This document shows, piece by piece, positions 1-10,022 of a stretch of DNA of 64,000 nucleotides. The stretch is from Phycomyces nitens (lineage: Eukaryota > Mucoromycota > Mucoromycetes > Mucorales > Phycomycetaceae). Below the pieces are notes generated by a model that ran no database searches, was not told the origin of the DNA, and was given only the letters and a program-made list of their open reading frames with translations. The position numbers and the translations under genes were made by a program. Position 1 is the first letter of the stretch; each line of letters begins with the position of its first letter. The stretch lies in the NCBI GenBank assembly GCA_022702545.1, contig JAHRBC010000006.1, forward strand, positions 1,488,001 through 1,552,000, read 5' to 3'.

Positions 1-688
1 TTTTGCTTTTGATTTTTTTTTTGCTTTTACTTTTCCTTTTGCTTTTGGTTTTGGGGGTTGGTTTTGGGGGTTGGTTTTGTGGTTTGATTTTGGGATTGAT
101 TTTGGGTATTCATTTTAATTTTTGTTGATATTTTTTTTTGATTTTGATTTTGATTTGCTTTTGATTTTGCTTTTGATTTTGCTTTTGATTTTTGTTTTTG
201 ATTGTTTTTTGATTGTTTTTGGTGTTTTCTTTTTTGCTTTTGATTTTTGTTCTTGATTTGCTTTTGTCCTTTGTCTTGGTCAATCTTCTTCTTCTGCTTC
301 CATTCGATCCTCATCTTCCCGCATCGCAGCAGCTTGGTCTTCGGGCTTTGCCACCACTCGGTCTTCCTGCACTGTCAAGGATCGGTCTTCCACTCTGATC
401 AATGATGGCCTTTCCGCACGATTCAATGCTAGTCTTCTTGCGCCATTCGATCTAGGTCTTCTCTCTTTATCCAATCCAGGTCTTCTGCTTCATCCAACAC
501 AAAGTCTTCTCGCCTTTTTCGATCTTCGTTTGCTTTCTTTGTCCAATTTCAATTTTTTTGGAGTTTGATACTTGTCTTTTTACTTTGTTCTTGTTCATTG
601 TCAAATTTTAACGGATTCCGTACATTCATTTTTTTTTGTTTTTTTTAAATGGTCGATAATTTGGAAACCAAGCCTCACAAGCGCCCTA

Positions 689-962
689 GAGGAAAGAACA
701 TCTACTCATATGCTTGCAACTCACCTTAAGACTATCTGGCCTACAGGCATAGTGTATGTCTTCCCTGATTCTTACCACATAGAAACATATGACCTTGTAC
801 ATTTTCTTCTCAAGGGCCCGTTTTATAGGACTATTCCAGAAGATGAAAATGTACTAAAGCCATATGCTTCTATATAGGGATCAACAAAAGAGATACCTGA
901 TGCCTGTAGACGAGATAGCCAAAAGGGGAGTTGCAAGCACATGAGTTGGTGTTCTTTCCTGG
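689..962. repeat. Imperfect 270-bp palindrome in element copy 1
   Basis: The left arm (689 onward) and the reverse complement of the right arm (ending 962) align through shared blocks such as aggaaagaaca, actcat.tgcttgcaact, ctacaggcat and gaa.catatg. The inner part pairs too (gtacattttc with gaaaatgtac), so the stem runs almost to a centre near 826. A transcript through it would fold into a long imperfect hairpin. It may be an ancient inverted duplication or a fold-back relic. Confidence 0.75.
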
Positions 963-1741
963 AGGACTCCTGTGGACCATCGTCTTTCATTATGTCATCT
1001 TTAACATTTTGGACATCTAGAGAAAGATAATACATATATATTAGTACATGTTCTTCATTATAAATTACAAGAGATCAATAGGTACTTACAGTTCAAATTG
1101 TATAAAGGATGCTACCACCACTTTAACCATCGAAGGCGTCTTTCGAGAGATCTTCCTTCTTGCGGAGAGCGCCTTTTTTTAGCACTTCTCCTTTTTTTTG
1201 TTTTTTTTTTTTGATTGTTTGTAATTTCATTGCAATTCTTCTTTGAATTAAACTCATAATTGGATTCATAGGAAACGGCATTAATCTTGTCTTCAAACGC
1301 AGAAAGCAAACTTGGAATCGAATTCGGAAATCCAACCTGGCATCAAACTCGGCATCGAACTTGGCGTTGAACTCGGAAATCCAACTTGACATCAAACTTT
1401 GCCTTTGGACTTTGCACCAAACCACGCATCGGACCACACCAAACATTGCTTCGGACTTCACCTTGAGCCATACACTGGACTTTGCAACGGACATAGCACT
1501 GGACCTTGCATTCAACTTTGCACTGGACTTGGACTTGAACTTGGCATTGGAATATGGATTGAATTTGACATTGGACTTTTGCAGGTATACATTTGAGATT
1601 TGGTTTTTGGAAGATTGGGATTTGGTTTTTGGAAGATTGGGATTTGGTTTTTGGGAGATTGGGATTTGGTTTTTGGGAGATTGGGATTTGATTTTTGTAA
1701 GGCAGAGATTTGGTTCTTTTGACTTGACTTGTTTTGTTTTG

Positions 1742-1772
<31 letters not shown>

Positions 1773-2113
1773 TTTGTTTTTTTTTGTTTTTTTTTGTTTT
1801 GTTTGATTTGTTTTGACTTGACTTGACTTGTTTTGTTTTTTTTTTGTTTTTTTTGTTTGGTTTGACTTGACTTGACTTGACTTGACTTGACTTGACTTGA
1901 CTTGACTTGTTTTGTTTTTCTTTGTTTTTTGTTTTTGTTTTTTTTTTTGGTTTGGTTTGGTTTGGTTTGGTTTGATATGGCTTGACTTTAATTAGTCTGA
2001 GGTGACTTGAAAGATATCTTGACTGGGGATCATAATCCTTGGCTGGATTTGTCATACTAAGAGAATATTGATAATGAGTATCCATGCTTGATTAGAGTTT
2101 GCCTTTTTATATT

Positions 2114-3045
2114 ACCTTGACTAGGAGTCTGTGTCTATGGTTTGGATTCTACCCTTTGGAATCGGCTTGGCAGTGGGTTAATACCCTTCCATGATCTCAG
2201 TCTTCTGTAATAATATTGATGGTAAGTATTCAAGTTTTGCTAGAGTGAGTGGTTTAAAGCTACCTTGACCGTGGGTCTCTGCCTATGGTTTGGATTTCAC
2301 CTTTTGGAACCAGTTTGACAGTGGGTTTATACCCTTCCTTGATTTTAGTCACCTGTAATCATTTTGAGAGTGAGTATTCATGATTAGTTAGAGCCAGCGT
2401 TCTGACTTTACCTTGACTGTGGGACTCTGCCCGTGGGTTGGATTCCATCCTTTGGAACCGACTTGGCAGTGGGTTTATACCCTTCCTTGATTTTAGTCAC
2501 CTGTAATCATTTTGAGAGTGAGTATTCATGATTAGTTAGAGCCAGCGTTCTGACTTTACCTTGACTGTGGGACTCTGCCCGTGGGTTGGATTCCATCCTT
2601 TGGAACCGACTTTGCAGTGGGTTTATACCCTTCCTTGATTTTAGTCACCTGTAATCATTTTGAGAGTGAGTATTCATGATTAGTTAGAGCCAGCGTTCTG
2701 ACTTTACCTTGACTGTGGGACTCTGCCCGTGGGTTGGATTCCATCCTTTGGAACCGACTTGGCAGTGGGTCATTACCCTTCCTTGGTTTCAGTCACCTGT
2801 AATCATATTGACAGTGAGTATTCATGATTAGTTAGAGCCAGCGTTCTGACTTTACCTTGACTGTGGGACTCTGCCCATGGCTTGGATTCCGCCCTTTGGA
2901 ATCGGCTTGGCAGTGGGTCTATACCCTTCCATGATCTCAGTCTTCTGTAATAATATTGATGGTAAGTATTCCAGCTTTTTTAGAGTGAGCGGTCTAAAGC
3001 TACCTTGACTGTGGGTCTCTGCCCATGGCTTGGCCCAACCCATCA
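2114..3045 (-). repeat. 148-bp tandem array, 7 units (element copy 1)
   Basis: The anchor accttgac recurs at 2114, 2262, 2410, 2558, 2706, 2854 and 3002, exactly 148 bp apart each time. On the minus strand most units read as about 89 nt of exon-like sequence ending in caag, a gtaa/gtag donor, a ctaac-type branch motif and a ttacag acceptor closing a 59-nt intron-like part. An 89-nt exon is not a multiple of three, so a single continuous frame is not kept over successive units. Confidence 0.85.
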
Positions 3046-3372
3046 GACATTTATTGGTGGTGCGCAATCATTCCGAATTTGACCAAATTCCTTGGAATTC
3101 CCTTGATGGCATGTTGATACCCTTGGTTGGATTCAACGCTTCGGAACTTTCTTGATAGTGGGTCTTTACCCTGGGTTGGGCCAATATTCCTGAACTTTTC
3201 TTGACGGTGGGGGTCACCCAAGATTGGGCCTTACCCGAGGTTGTTGAACCTCTTTTGTACTCCTGTTCATACTGGGGGTATTTCGTGAACAGGAGTCTTT
3301 TTACCCCCCCTCGGCAGCATTTTGAGAGGGGGGTAACGGCATTTGCGGCATAGATAGAACCAAAAGGTTCTC

Positions 3373-3552
3373 CGGCAGAAGCAACAGGACTACCAGTGGA
3401 AGGAGCAGGTCCACTGGTAGAAGCAACAGGGCCACTGGTGGGGGCAACAAGTCCACCAGTGGAGCAACAGGTCCGCCGGTGGGGGCAACAGATCCACCGG
3501 CGATAGCAACAGGGCCACTGGTGGGGGCAACAGATCCACCAGTGGAGCAACA
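3373..3552. repeat. GC-rich minisatellite (element copy 1)
   Basis: Roughly 27-30 bp variants of a gcaacag-gtccaccagtgg motif repeat here, in sharp compositional contrast to the AT-rich surroundings. On the minus strand it would encode a Gly/Ser/Val/Ala/Pro/Thr-rich repeat in one frame, but long open frames in such a sequence are expected by chance. Confidence 0.75.
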
Positions 3553-4071
3553 CAAACACAAAGCAACAGGAACTTACATTACAAAAAGGTGCGCCCCGTC
3601 CACCAGCAGAGAGTAATAAGGAAACCAGTAGTCCCCAGGCGGCAACCAGTGGTTAAAACGGAAGCACAAACAGAAATGGGTCTTCACCCCACGAGGGTTG
3701 GACCAACGACGGCAGAGAGACCAGCCTGGTATTAACCACGACCCAACACAGGCATACAAGCACTGCATTTGTGGGGAGCTTCGCCACAGGCGTGGAGTAC
3801 CTCTGCCACAAGCAGAGGACAATACTCCTGCTCACTGGCCCTCTATAGGATGTCCTCTTGTGGATCCGCCTACCACAGGACAATCCTACCAGATAAAATG
3901 GCTTAGTTTGATTTGTTTCATGAAAAAAAACAGCACGCGTACAAAAGAAAAGGTACTTATCTTTACAATGAGTGAGACACCGCTTCACATACTCAGAGAA
4001 TGAGGATGATCCTGAAAGGCCGTATTTCTGTTTGTGATTCTTCCGCTTTCCACCAGAAGCGCGCCTAGTTT

Positions 4072-4221
4072 CTACCAGTAACCTGCATACTCCCCGCTAG
4101 TGGCACAGGATGGGGCGCGTCTGGACAGGACTCGTGTAGGTGGGCAACGGACATCGTCTTGAGCCAAAGGATTCGTGCAAGTGGGCACACGGTCAGAGTT
4201 TTGAAACCGACGGTTCGCCAT
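4072..4221 (-). CDS. Conserved micro-ORF of the dispersed element, copy 1 (49 codons)
   Basis: A 49-codon frame starts about 70 nt downstream of a minus-strand TATAAAAA box (near 4290) and a pyrimidine-rich leader. It begins MANRRFQNSDRV and ends GEYAGYW. Copies 2 and 3 keep the same start, length and stop (24876-25025 and 42734-42883), with a few substitutions in copy 2. No family recognised. It could be the first exon of a longer spliced gene, since a second frame stays open just downstream. Real translation is unproven. Confidence 0.3.
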   Translation of the reverse strand: MANRRFQNSDRVPTCTNPLAQDDVRCPPTRVLSRRAPSCATSGEYAGYW

Positions 4222-4287
4222 AGTTGAGGCAAAAATGGAAGGAAAGAGAGAGAAAGAGAGTAGAGAGAAAAACTAGAAAAACCCCCA

Positions 4288-4296
4288 TTTTTATAG
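4288..4296 (-). promoter_or_regulatory. TATA box of the dispersed element (copy 1)
   Basis: A minus-strand TATAAAAA lies about 70 nt upstream of the micro-ORF start and is followed by a C/T-rich leader. The same arrangement is present in copies 2 and 3 (near 25104 and 42954). Confidence 0.45.
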
Positions 4297-4764
4297 TTTT
4301 TCTCCCATTTTTTTAGGGAGGTGGAATTGGGTGACGTTTCCGTGTGAACTTTTCTAAGGAATGTTTCAATTATTGCAAGTATTTTTATTTTCATAAAGTC
4401 ATGTGCTTTGAGCATATAATAGTAAATGAATGGCCAAGAATCCAAAAAGTTTTACTGTTCTCATATAGTGAAGACCTACTCTCTTTAATTTTTTTTGAAA
4501 TATAAATCAAGCCGACATTCACATATCTCTTAATATATATTTTATCGATATTTTGTCAACCATAGCGTAGAACTTTTATATTGTTATAAGTATGAAATAG
4601 TGTTAAAAAAGAAATAAAAAAGAAGAAAAATCTACCCAAATAATGCACCTCATGGGTTTTTAGATATAGTACGAGACCTTGCTAGACATTAAACTGAAAA
4701 AGGATTTTTTAACCAAAATTGAAAACATAATAAGCGCTCTTTGCAAAGTTGGTTGTAGTTACTG

Positions 4765-5920
4765 AAAGACGAGTATAGAAAAATTAGAGTTAATAAGAAT
4801 AGAAACCGAGTAGAAACCCAGGATTACACAAGACAGTGACAGTTATGGTAGGCTGTTCTGCTGGCACAATCCAAGAACTATCTTTCATAAAAAAATCTCT
4901 GAAAAGCAGCAATAGGAGATCATATAAAATATATTAGATAATGTACAATAATTTTTGTGAGCATTTGTGCATCACAATGAATCAATGAGATATGATACTA
5001 GTTATAGAGAGAAGTTTAGTCTTCTTCCTCGAGGAGTAAAACAAAAGCTGTTTTTAACTGTGATGTAGAAAATTTACCAGAGCGCTTCCTGTTATACTCG
5101 GACAACCAGAGTCTGGATAGTAAAATGTTCGATATTCTGGATCCACGAATATGAGAACATTCCATCTCTACCTAGTTTAGAGCTTCTAAGTATTTTCACG
5201 CAGTGTGTTGTCTTTAAGGTAAAAACGTCCAGGACGAGAAAGATGGTGAAGAGTTAAAACTTGATGAAAAAGAATAAGATAGAACAAGAGAGTTAAATAA
5301 TTGAGAGAAAGAGAAAGAAAGAGAAAGAAAGAGAAACAGAGCAACTGCCTAATACTGGATCCAACAATTCGTAGCTTAGCAAGCAAATACAATTGTTCTT
5401 CAGGAAAGGATATTTCGACAAAGGAATCAAATTCAAAGTAATTGTGGGTTAAGAGTCGTTCTTTATTTTATGAGTCACTTTTAAGTACTTATGTATTTGC
5501 TATTTAGAAAAATTGTGGGAAGAAGTGAAAAAGAAGAGTGTGTCGAGACAAATGAGAAAATAAAGTAGGGTGAGAACAAAACAAAAGAATGGTGAGATGA
5601 GAAGGGAAGAAATTGGTATGTCTTAGACGGAGAGAAGACGGAGAGACCCAAAACACAGCGTGACAGAAGGAAAACAGGGAACCGAATATTTTCTGTGAGG
5701 GTTTACTGCAGCAAAAAAGCGTTTATCTACGGGATCAAGAGTATTGAGTTGCTTTTCACCCCAAGATAAATTGAAGTCATCGAATTTAGACTGATTTTTT
5801 ATAACTATAGCTTTAGAATAACCAATTCGTTCAAAACTAGAGGGAATCTTATTTCAAAAAAGCTAATAATATGAAAGATAGTTGGCCATAGAAATTGACT
5901 GATATATGAGCGGATACTGT
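4765..5920. repeat. Flank shared only by element copies 1 and 3
   Basis: From about 4765 to 5920 this sequence matches 43429-44562 almost base for base and then both copies diverge at the same base, after gagcggatactgt. Copy 2 lacks it. The shared stretch includes an LTR-like segment (5195-5665), so copies 1 and 3 look like products of a duplication that happened after that insertion. Confidence 0.75.
5195..5665 (-). mobile_element. LTR-like repeat, family A (copy a)
   Basis: Related to 26290-26802, 28752-29173 and 43857-44306. Better-kept copies start TGTCACGC and end GCGTGACA, an inverted TG..CA terminus. Read on the minus strand it has a TATA-like cataagtac stretch followed by an AATAAAG signal, as an LTR would. 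An internal block around ggatccaacaattcgtagc is conserved in all four. No internal retrotransposon coding region is attached, so it is probably a solo LTR. Confidence 0.55.
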
Positions 5921-6355
5921 CAAAGAGCGATACAAGAACAAGTGTTACATAAAGAATATGCCAGAGTGTTGAAAGTATTAGTGTATTCAAGATCATTGCT
6001 TGGCTATGAGCAGACAATGAGAATTGAGAATAAATATAATATGTTTGGCTTATATTTTTGTACAAAAATTGATGGTAAAGGTTATCTCGACAATGGCTAG
6101 ATAATATAATGGAATATCCAAGACAAACGAGCGTAGTAGATAATGTACGATCATGCCATAATAGAATTGTTTTGACTTTTAAATATATATTTTTTCAATG
6201 GGATAAAGGATCTCTATATATTAAAAAGCCTATGCTTTGTGCAAGTTTATTGTTGTATTTAAGACTAGAAAGCAAATTCCCAGGTACGTGTGGAGAATCT
6301 CGAGTTCAAGAAAGGAGGTCAAAGCACAAGGATATAGTCAGGATATACTAGAAAT
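5921..6355. other. No gene seen
   Basis: AT-rich sequence between the end of the copy 1 flank and the LINE fragment. Short open frames exist on both strands but none shows a recognisable motif. Confidence 0.5.
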
Positions 6356-6925
6356 TTAATTGTACAGAGAGAAAATGAAAATGGCCAAAGATATTACATC
6401 TTCTGGTACTGAGAACCCTGGAATATTGTGATTGGCTAGTACTTTCTTCGAGAAAAACTCCAATGAAAAAGAGTGAATATGGCTGATAAGAACGGATCTT
6501 CTTATCGGAAACCTTGACGCTGGTCCAATGAGTTGGATAAAAAACAAATGATATTGTCAGATATATTTGAGGAGAAAAAGGATATGCTGAAGGTACTCGG
6601 GGTGAATTCCATGATAAACCTTTTCTTGGTCAAGTATTAGTTTGACAACATCTGATTGAGTTTGATGAGCTTCTTGTGTAATAATTAATTTCATACGCCC
6701 ATTGTCTGTGATAGATTATCCTTTAACAAATCTAGTTTGGAAACAATTGATAAGAATGTTTGATGTGTCTATTACTTGGCTACTAAGTTAATGAGTGAAA
6801 GTATTGAGATCCGTATGAATCAAAGGAATAGAGTGCCAGTTCTTTAAATTGGAGCGATCGCCTTTTCGGGTAACGGTGATGGGCAAGCAGAGATCAAGGA
6901 CTGTGAGAATATTCCAGTGACACGT
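6356..6925 (-). pseudogene. LINE-type reverse transcriptase fragment
   Basis: One minus-strand frame reads through the core of a non-LTR reverse transcriptase: a KGD..NLKNW..IPLIHTD block (fingers region), a TDNG block, LILDQEKVYHGIHP (motif A region with its aspartate kept) and a downstream IHSFSLEFF..ILAN-like block of the motif B side. Three in-frame stops break it, and it is truncated at 6925 by an LTR-like repeat. It is therefore a dead fragment of a fungal LINE. The family call rests on remembered motifs, not on an alignment. Confidence 0.7.
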
Positions 6926-7437
6926 TGTGTGTAGCTCCATTTTTCCGGCTGGCCCAGACATATCATATCTTCCAAAATCTTCCTGTATCAATTATGTAAA
7001 CAAATTGGTTAAGTAATGACCTTGGGAAGAACATGATTGCTACGTCTGGCGCAGCAATCAATTGAAAATCATAAGGATTGTAACAAAGAACCCCAACAAT
7101 ATTTATCTATTCCTATCTATCTGTCTTATTCATTATTCAATATCCAAAGAAGCATGATCTATCCCAACATTTTAACAATAGCTTAGTAATATCATACTAA
7201 TTATATTATTTTATTTATTATCGAAATGTCTATATAAACATCGAAACGATGAAAGCAATAAAAATCCATCCTTACACTTCACTTCTTTTCTTTTATATAT
7301 CTTTCTCAAGAGAACAAGCTGCCGATTGCCAATACTTGGGCTAAAGAGTTGTTAGAGGAGATCGATATTTACTCTCTTTTTCTTTTAACCGTTTGGACCA
7401 CTTCATTACATGAACTAACGCAGCCCGTCTCAGTAGC
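6926..7437 (+). mobile_element. LTR-like repeat, family B (copy 1)
   Basis: Matches the reverse complement of 27622-28229. The shared unit begins TGACACGTTG and ends CCCGTCTCA, so it has TG..CA ends. It contains a TATATAAA box (near 7232) followed by an AATAAA, in LTR-like order. It interrupts the LINE fragment on its left. No clear target duplication at this copy. Confidence 0.55.
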
Positions 7438-7618
7438 AACATTTCAAGTGACCAGAGATGACAAGGCAGAGAGAGAAAAATATTTATTGTTTTTTAATGG
7501 GCTTCTTAAATGGTCTCTTGAATGAAATCTTTTGTGATTGCTTTTGTTGGTTTCGGCGAAGGCCCAAGATCTCTAGTCGTAAGCGACTCAACTCTTCCTA
7601 ATAAATTGTATTAGTCTA

Positions 7619-9130
7619 TCAATATTTAGATATAAATATGTAGGTAATTACATCAAGATATGATAGGATATTTATGGCAGGAAGCAAGAGCATGATATCC
7701 AGAGCATCTTGTAAAGTGCGAAATTGAGCTATTAGACGAGATCGATATTCAGCTTCATATTCAAGAGACATTTGGTAGAGATGACAATCATAGCCTAAAA
7801 GTTTACAATGAAATTTTTGACAAAACTTATGCTGTAGTGAGGGTTTATCTTTAACCAAAAGACCGTAGCAGACTGTAAGGAGCCTTCAATTGGTCTCAAC
7901 CTTTGGACCAATCATAACCGATTCCGTCTCTAATATTATCTGACCAATCAAATCATTGTATTCATTCCCATAGAAAGAACACTTGTAACACCAACCATAA
8001 TTATCCCTTATAAATAGCAGATATAAACATAAACATATTCATATTCACATAAATATAAATATCAATAGAGCTTGATCATAGAAAGATCAAACGAACTTCT
8101 TTAATAAAGGAATCTATCTATATTTCTCTGTCTGTTTTTTCTGTCCTTGTTCCTGTCCAGATCGGTTCCTGACACAGACAGGATTGTTAATCCCCAAATC
8201 AACTTGTTGGTCAATTATTGCTTTCATCTCTCATTGGACCTTGAAAAAATCAGTTTCATACTTATTTGATGAGAAACCCGGCTTCTTTATCTCGCAAACA
8301 AAGAAATCCACCTTGACATGAAACTTTAGCTTTAGCATGATCAAAAGATCTGGCTTGTAATCTTTTATAGTTGACATTGTCTTGTCAAATCTAAATAAAA
8401 GAAAGATGAGATTATGTGTGGATTTTCTTGCGATTATTCAATACTCACTTTGACACCTCGTATTCGCGGCGACCAGCAAATAAGGGGAGCAAGAGGGGGA
8501 ACACCGCTTGATCTGAGAACTGGCATTCAGTCATATTTGAATCGTTCCATGCCAGTAAACAATCATAGGTATTGGTGATGATTTTTTTTGCTAGACCAGT
8601 TGCATTTTTGACAGTAAAATTGAATTGGTCTAAATTGTGGATATTGTTGGAGTGGGACTTTCAAAAGAAACTGTTATTTACAGAATACTTATTGTCACTC
8701 TTATTGGATAACTTACGACTTGTAACTCGAGAAGATCCATGATCACTTGTTGCACGTTTTCAACGATACCAATTTTTGGTCGCTGGCAATACTGTGAGCA
8801 ATCTTTTAGGTTTATGTATTCACATAGTCTTGGATCGCTCATAGATTTATGTTCAAAAACAAATATAAATGAAAGTGACCTATGTACCGGCATAGATTTA
8901 GTAGATAAAATCACTGTATTTAAACGAGTCCTCACTTACAAAACGCGGATATCGTTTAATATCTTTGAATACTGTGCACCATTGATATTAATATCTCTAA
9001 ATTGCATTAATTTTTGCAAGATGGAGGAATCGAGATGCACTGGGTTCCAAGGTAGTTGGCCATGACCGTCAAGATAGTCATAGTCACAACAGTTATCTTT
9101 TTGCTCTTCAAGAGAGTTAAATGACCCATC
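7619..9130 (-). pseudogene. Broken multi-exon gene of unnamed family, split by a solo LTR
   Basis: Minus-strand exons can be followed from about 9130 to 7619. The clearest are an exon ending at 8449 (gtgagt donor) joined in frame to one starting at 8390 (tttatttag acceptor), then running to 8175 where an LTR is inserted, and resuming at 7873 in the same frame down to the stop at 7619. Key residues are FFVCEIKKPG and, across the insertion, NNPVCYGLLV. A TGA lies in frame just before EMKAII. I recall an abundant unnamed Mucorales protein family with a similar core, but cannot give it a function. Further upstream an exon at about 8948-9130 (ending at a gtaagt donor) and one at about 8721-8790 fit the same gene. 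Dead because of the stop and the insertion. Confidence 0.6.
7874..8174 (+). mobile_element. Solo LTR with 5-bp target duplication (301 bp)
   Basis: Starts TGTAAGG and ends CTGACA (TGT..ACA inverted ends). It is flanked on both sides by CAGAC (7869-7873 and 8175-8179), a perfect 5-bp target site duplication. Inside are CCAAT motifs, a TTATAAATAG box (about 8007) and an AATAAAG signal (about 8102), the normal LTR order. Removing it with one CAGAC restores the frame of the surrounding exon. No internal retroelement sequence remains, so it formed by LTR-LTR recombination. Confidence 0.85.
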
Positions 9131-9990
9131 TTCTTCAAGAGAATTAAAGATAACCTATCGCGGATATAGCCATGTTATATTTAATAAAATACAAGCTGTA
9201 AGATGGGGCTATTATCTTACCATTGAATGCTCTTCTTCAAGAATCTTTAAAATTAATTATATTGTGTTAGTAAAAAAGTTTCAATGTATTGATTTTTATC
9301 TATTTAATTACATGATCGACAGCATCACTTTCTTGTTGCTGTTGCTTTAATGGCGGGCTTGGCTGAATTAGATATGGGAGATTATGTGGTGAAGATGCAT
9401 CTTGTTCCTTCTCCTCTTCTTCGTCATCATTCTATTAAAAATACATTATTCGCTGTTACTTTCAAGGCTATAGCCATCACTTTCCAAATATACTTGCATT
9501 CAATTTTTGTCTCTTCACATCTCGTGTCTAGTTAAAAGACAGTGTTTTAGTTTTGGGTGCAATAGATTGAGAGTATGGAGATTATCATATGAATACTATA
9601 TATTTTTCTTATAAGTAGCAGCTCTTACTGCTGACTTATATCGCTCTCTTTCAACTTCTTCATTATAAATAGAAGAAATAAGAGAACAGTTCACAAGTAC
9701 TCTTTGCACTCGATAGTTGTTTTTTTTTTCTTCCAAAAACTAATATCAGATTATAAATAGGTCCATGAGTCACTTGGATGCACTGTTTACCTCGTAAAGT
9801 CCTTTTCCAATTCGCAAATGAGTGGATCCATGGTTCGTTTGCCAATCGGTTTGCGGCTACCGTTAAGTCAACACAGCGAAAACCTCGAGCTCTGGACGAT
9901 ATGAATTAACAGGAATAAAGGTAAATAAAAGTATACAAACGTGTACTTTATTACACTTTCTTTTCTTTCTGCCAGACAAAAAGCCAAATA

Positions 9991-10022
<32 letters not shown>

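Larger units (their letters stand above)
1..4764 (-). repeat. Large dispersed element, copy 1 (left end outside window)
   Basis: Near-identical by eye to 21117-25583 and to the matching part of 38822-43428, in the same orientation. Reading along the plus strand it carries a T/G-only simple tract, a C/T-rich segment, a 270-bp imperfect palindrome (689-962), a second T/G tract (about 1600-1990), seven 148-bp tandem units (2114-3045), a GC-rich minisatellite (about 3373-3552) and a gene-like minus-strand leader with a TATA box near 4290. I assign the minus strand as the transcribed one because the TATA box, the start codon and the splice-like signals all read that way. I see no reverse transcriptase, DDE transposase, Rep/helicase or tyrosine recombinase motif, so the class is unknown. 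The homology to copy 3 continues to 5920, that to copy 2 stops at 4764. Confidence 0.85.

Noticed and set aside
1361..1816. Plus-strand ORFs rich in Phe, Leu, Trp and Gly across the T/G tracts
   Set aside because: They are the reverse-strand reading of the same simple repeats and have no motif.
1123..2085. Long minus-strand ORFs (313-333 codons) in element copies 1-3, rich in Lys, Ser, Gln and Asn
   Set aside because: Most of each frame is translated 5-bp simple repeat, which is open in all frames. Copy 2 ends in a different frame after a poly-T length change, so there is no sign that one protein is maintained.
2114..3045. Possible CRISPR-like array
   Set aside because: Units are directly adjacent 148-bp tandem repeats without unique spacers, in a eukaryotic genome.
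9988..10022. (gaaa)n and other microsatellites as regulatory elements
   Set aside because: Ordinary simple repeats in AT-rich intergenic DNA with no positional link to a gene.
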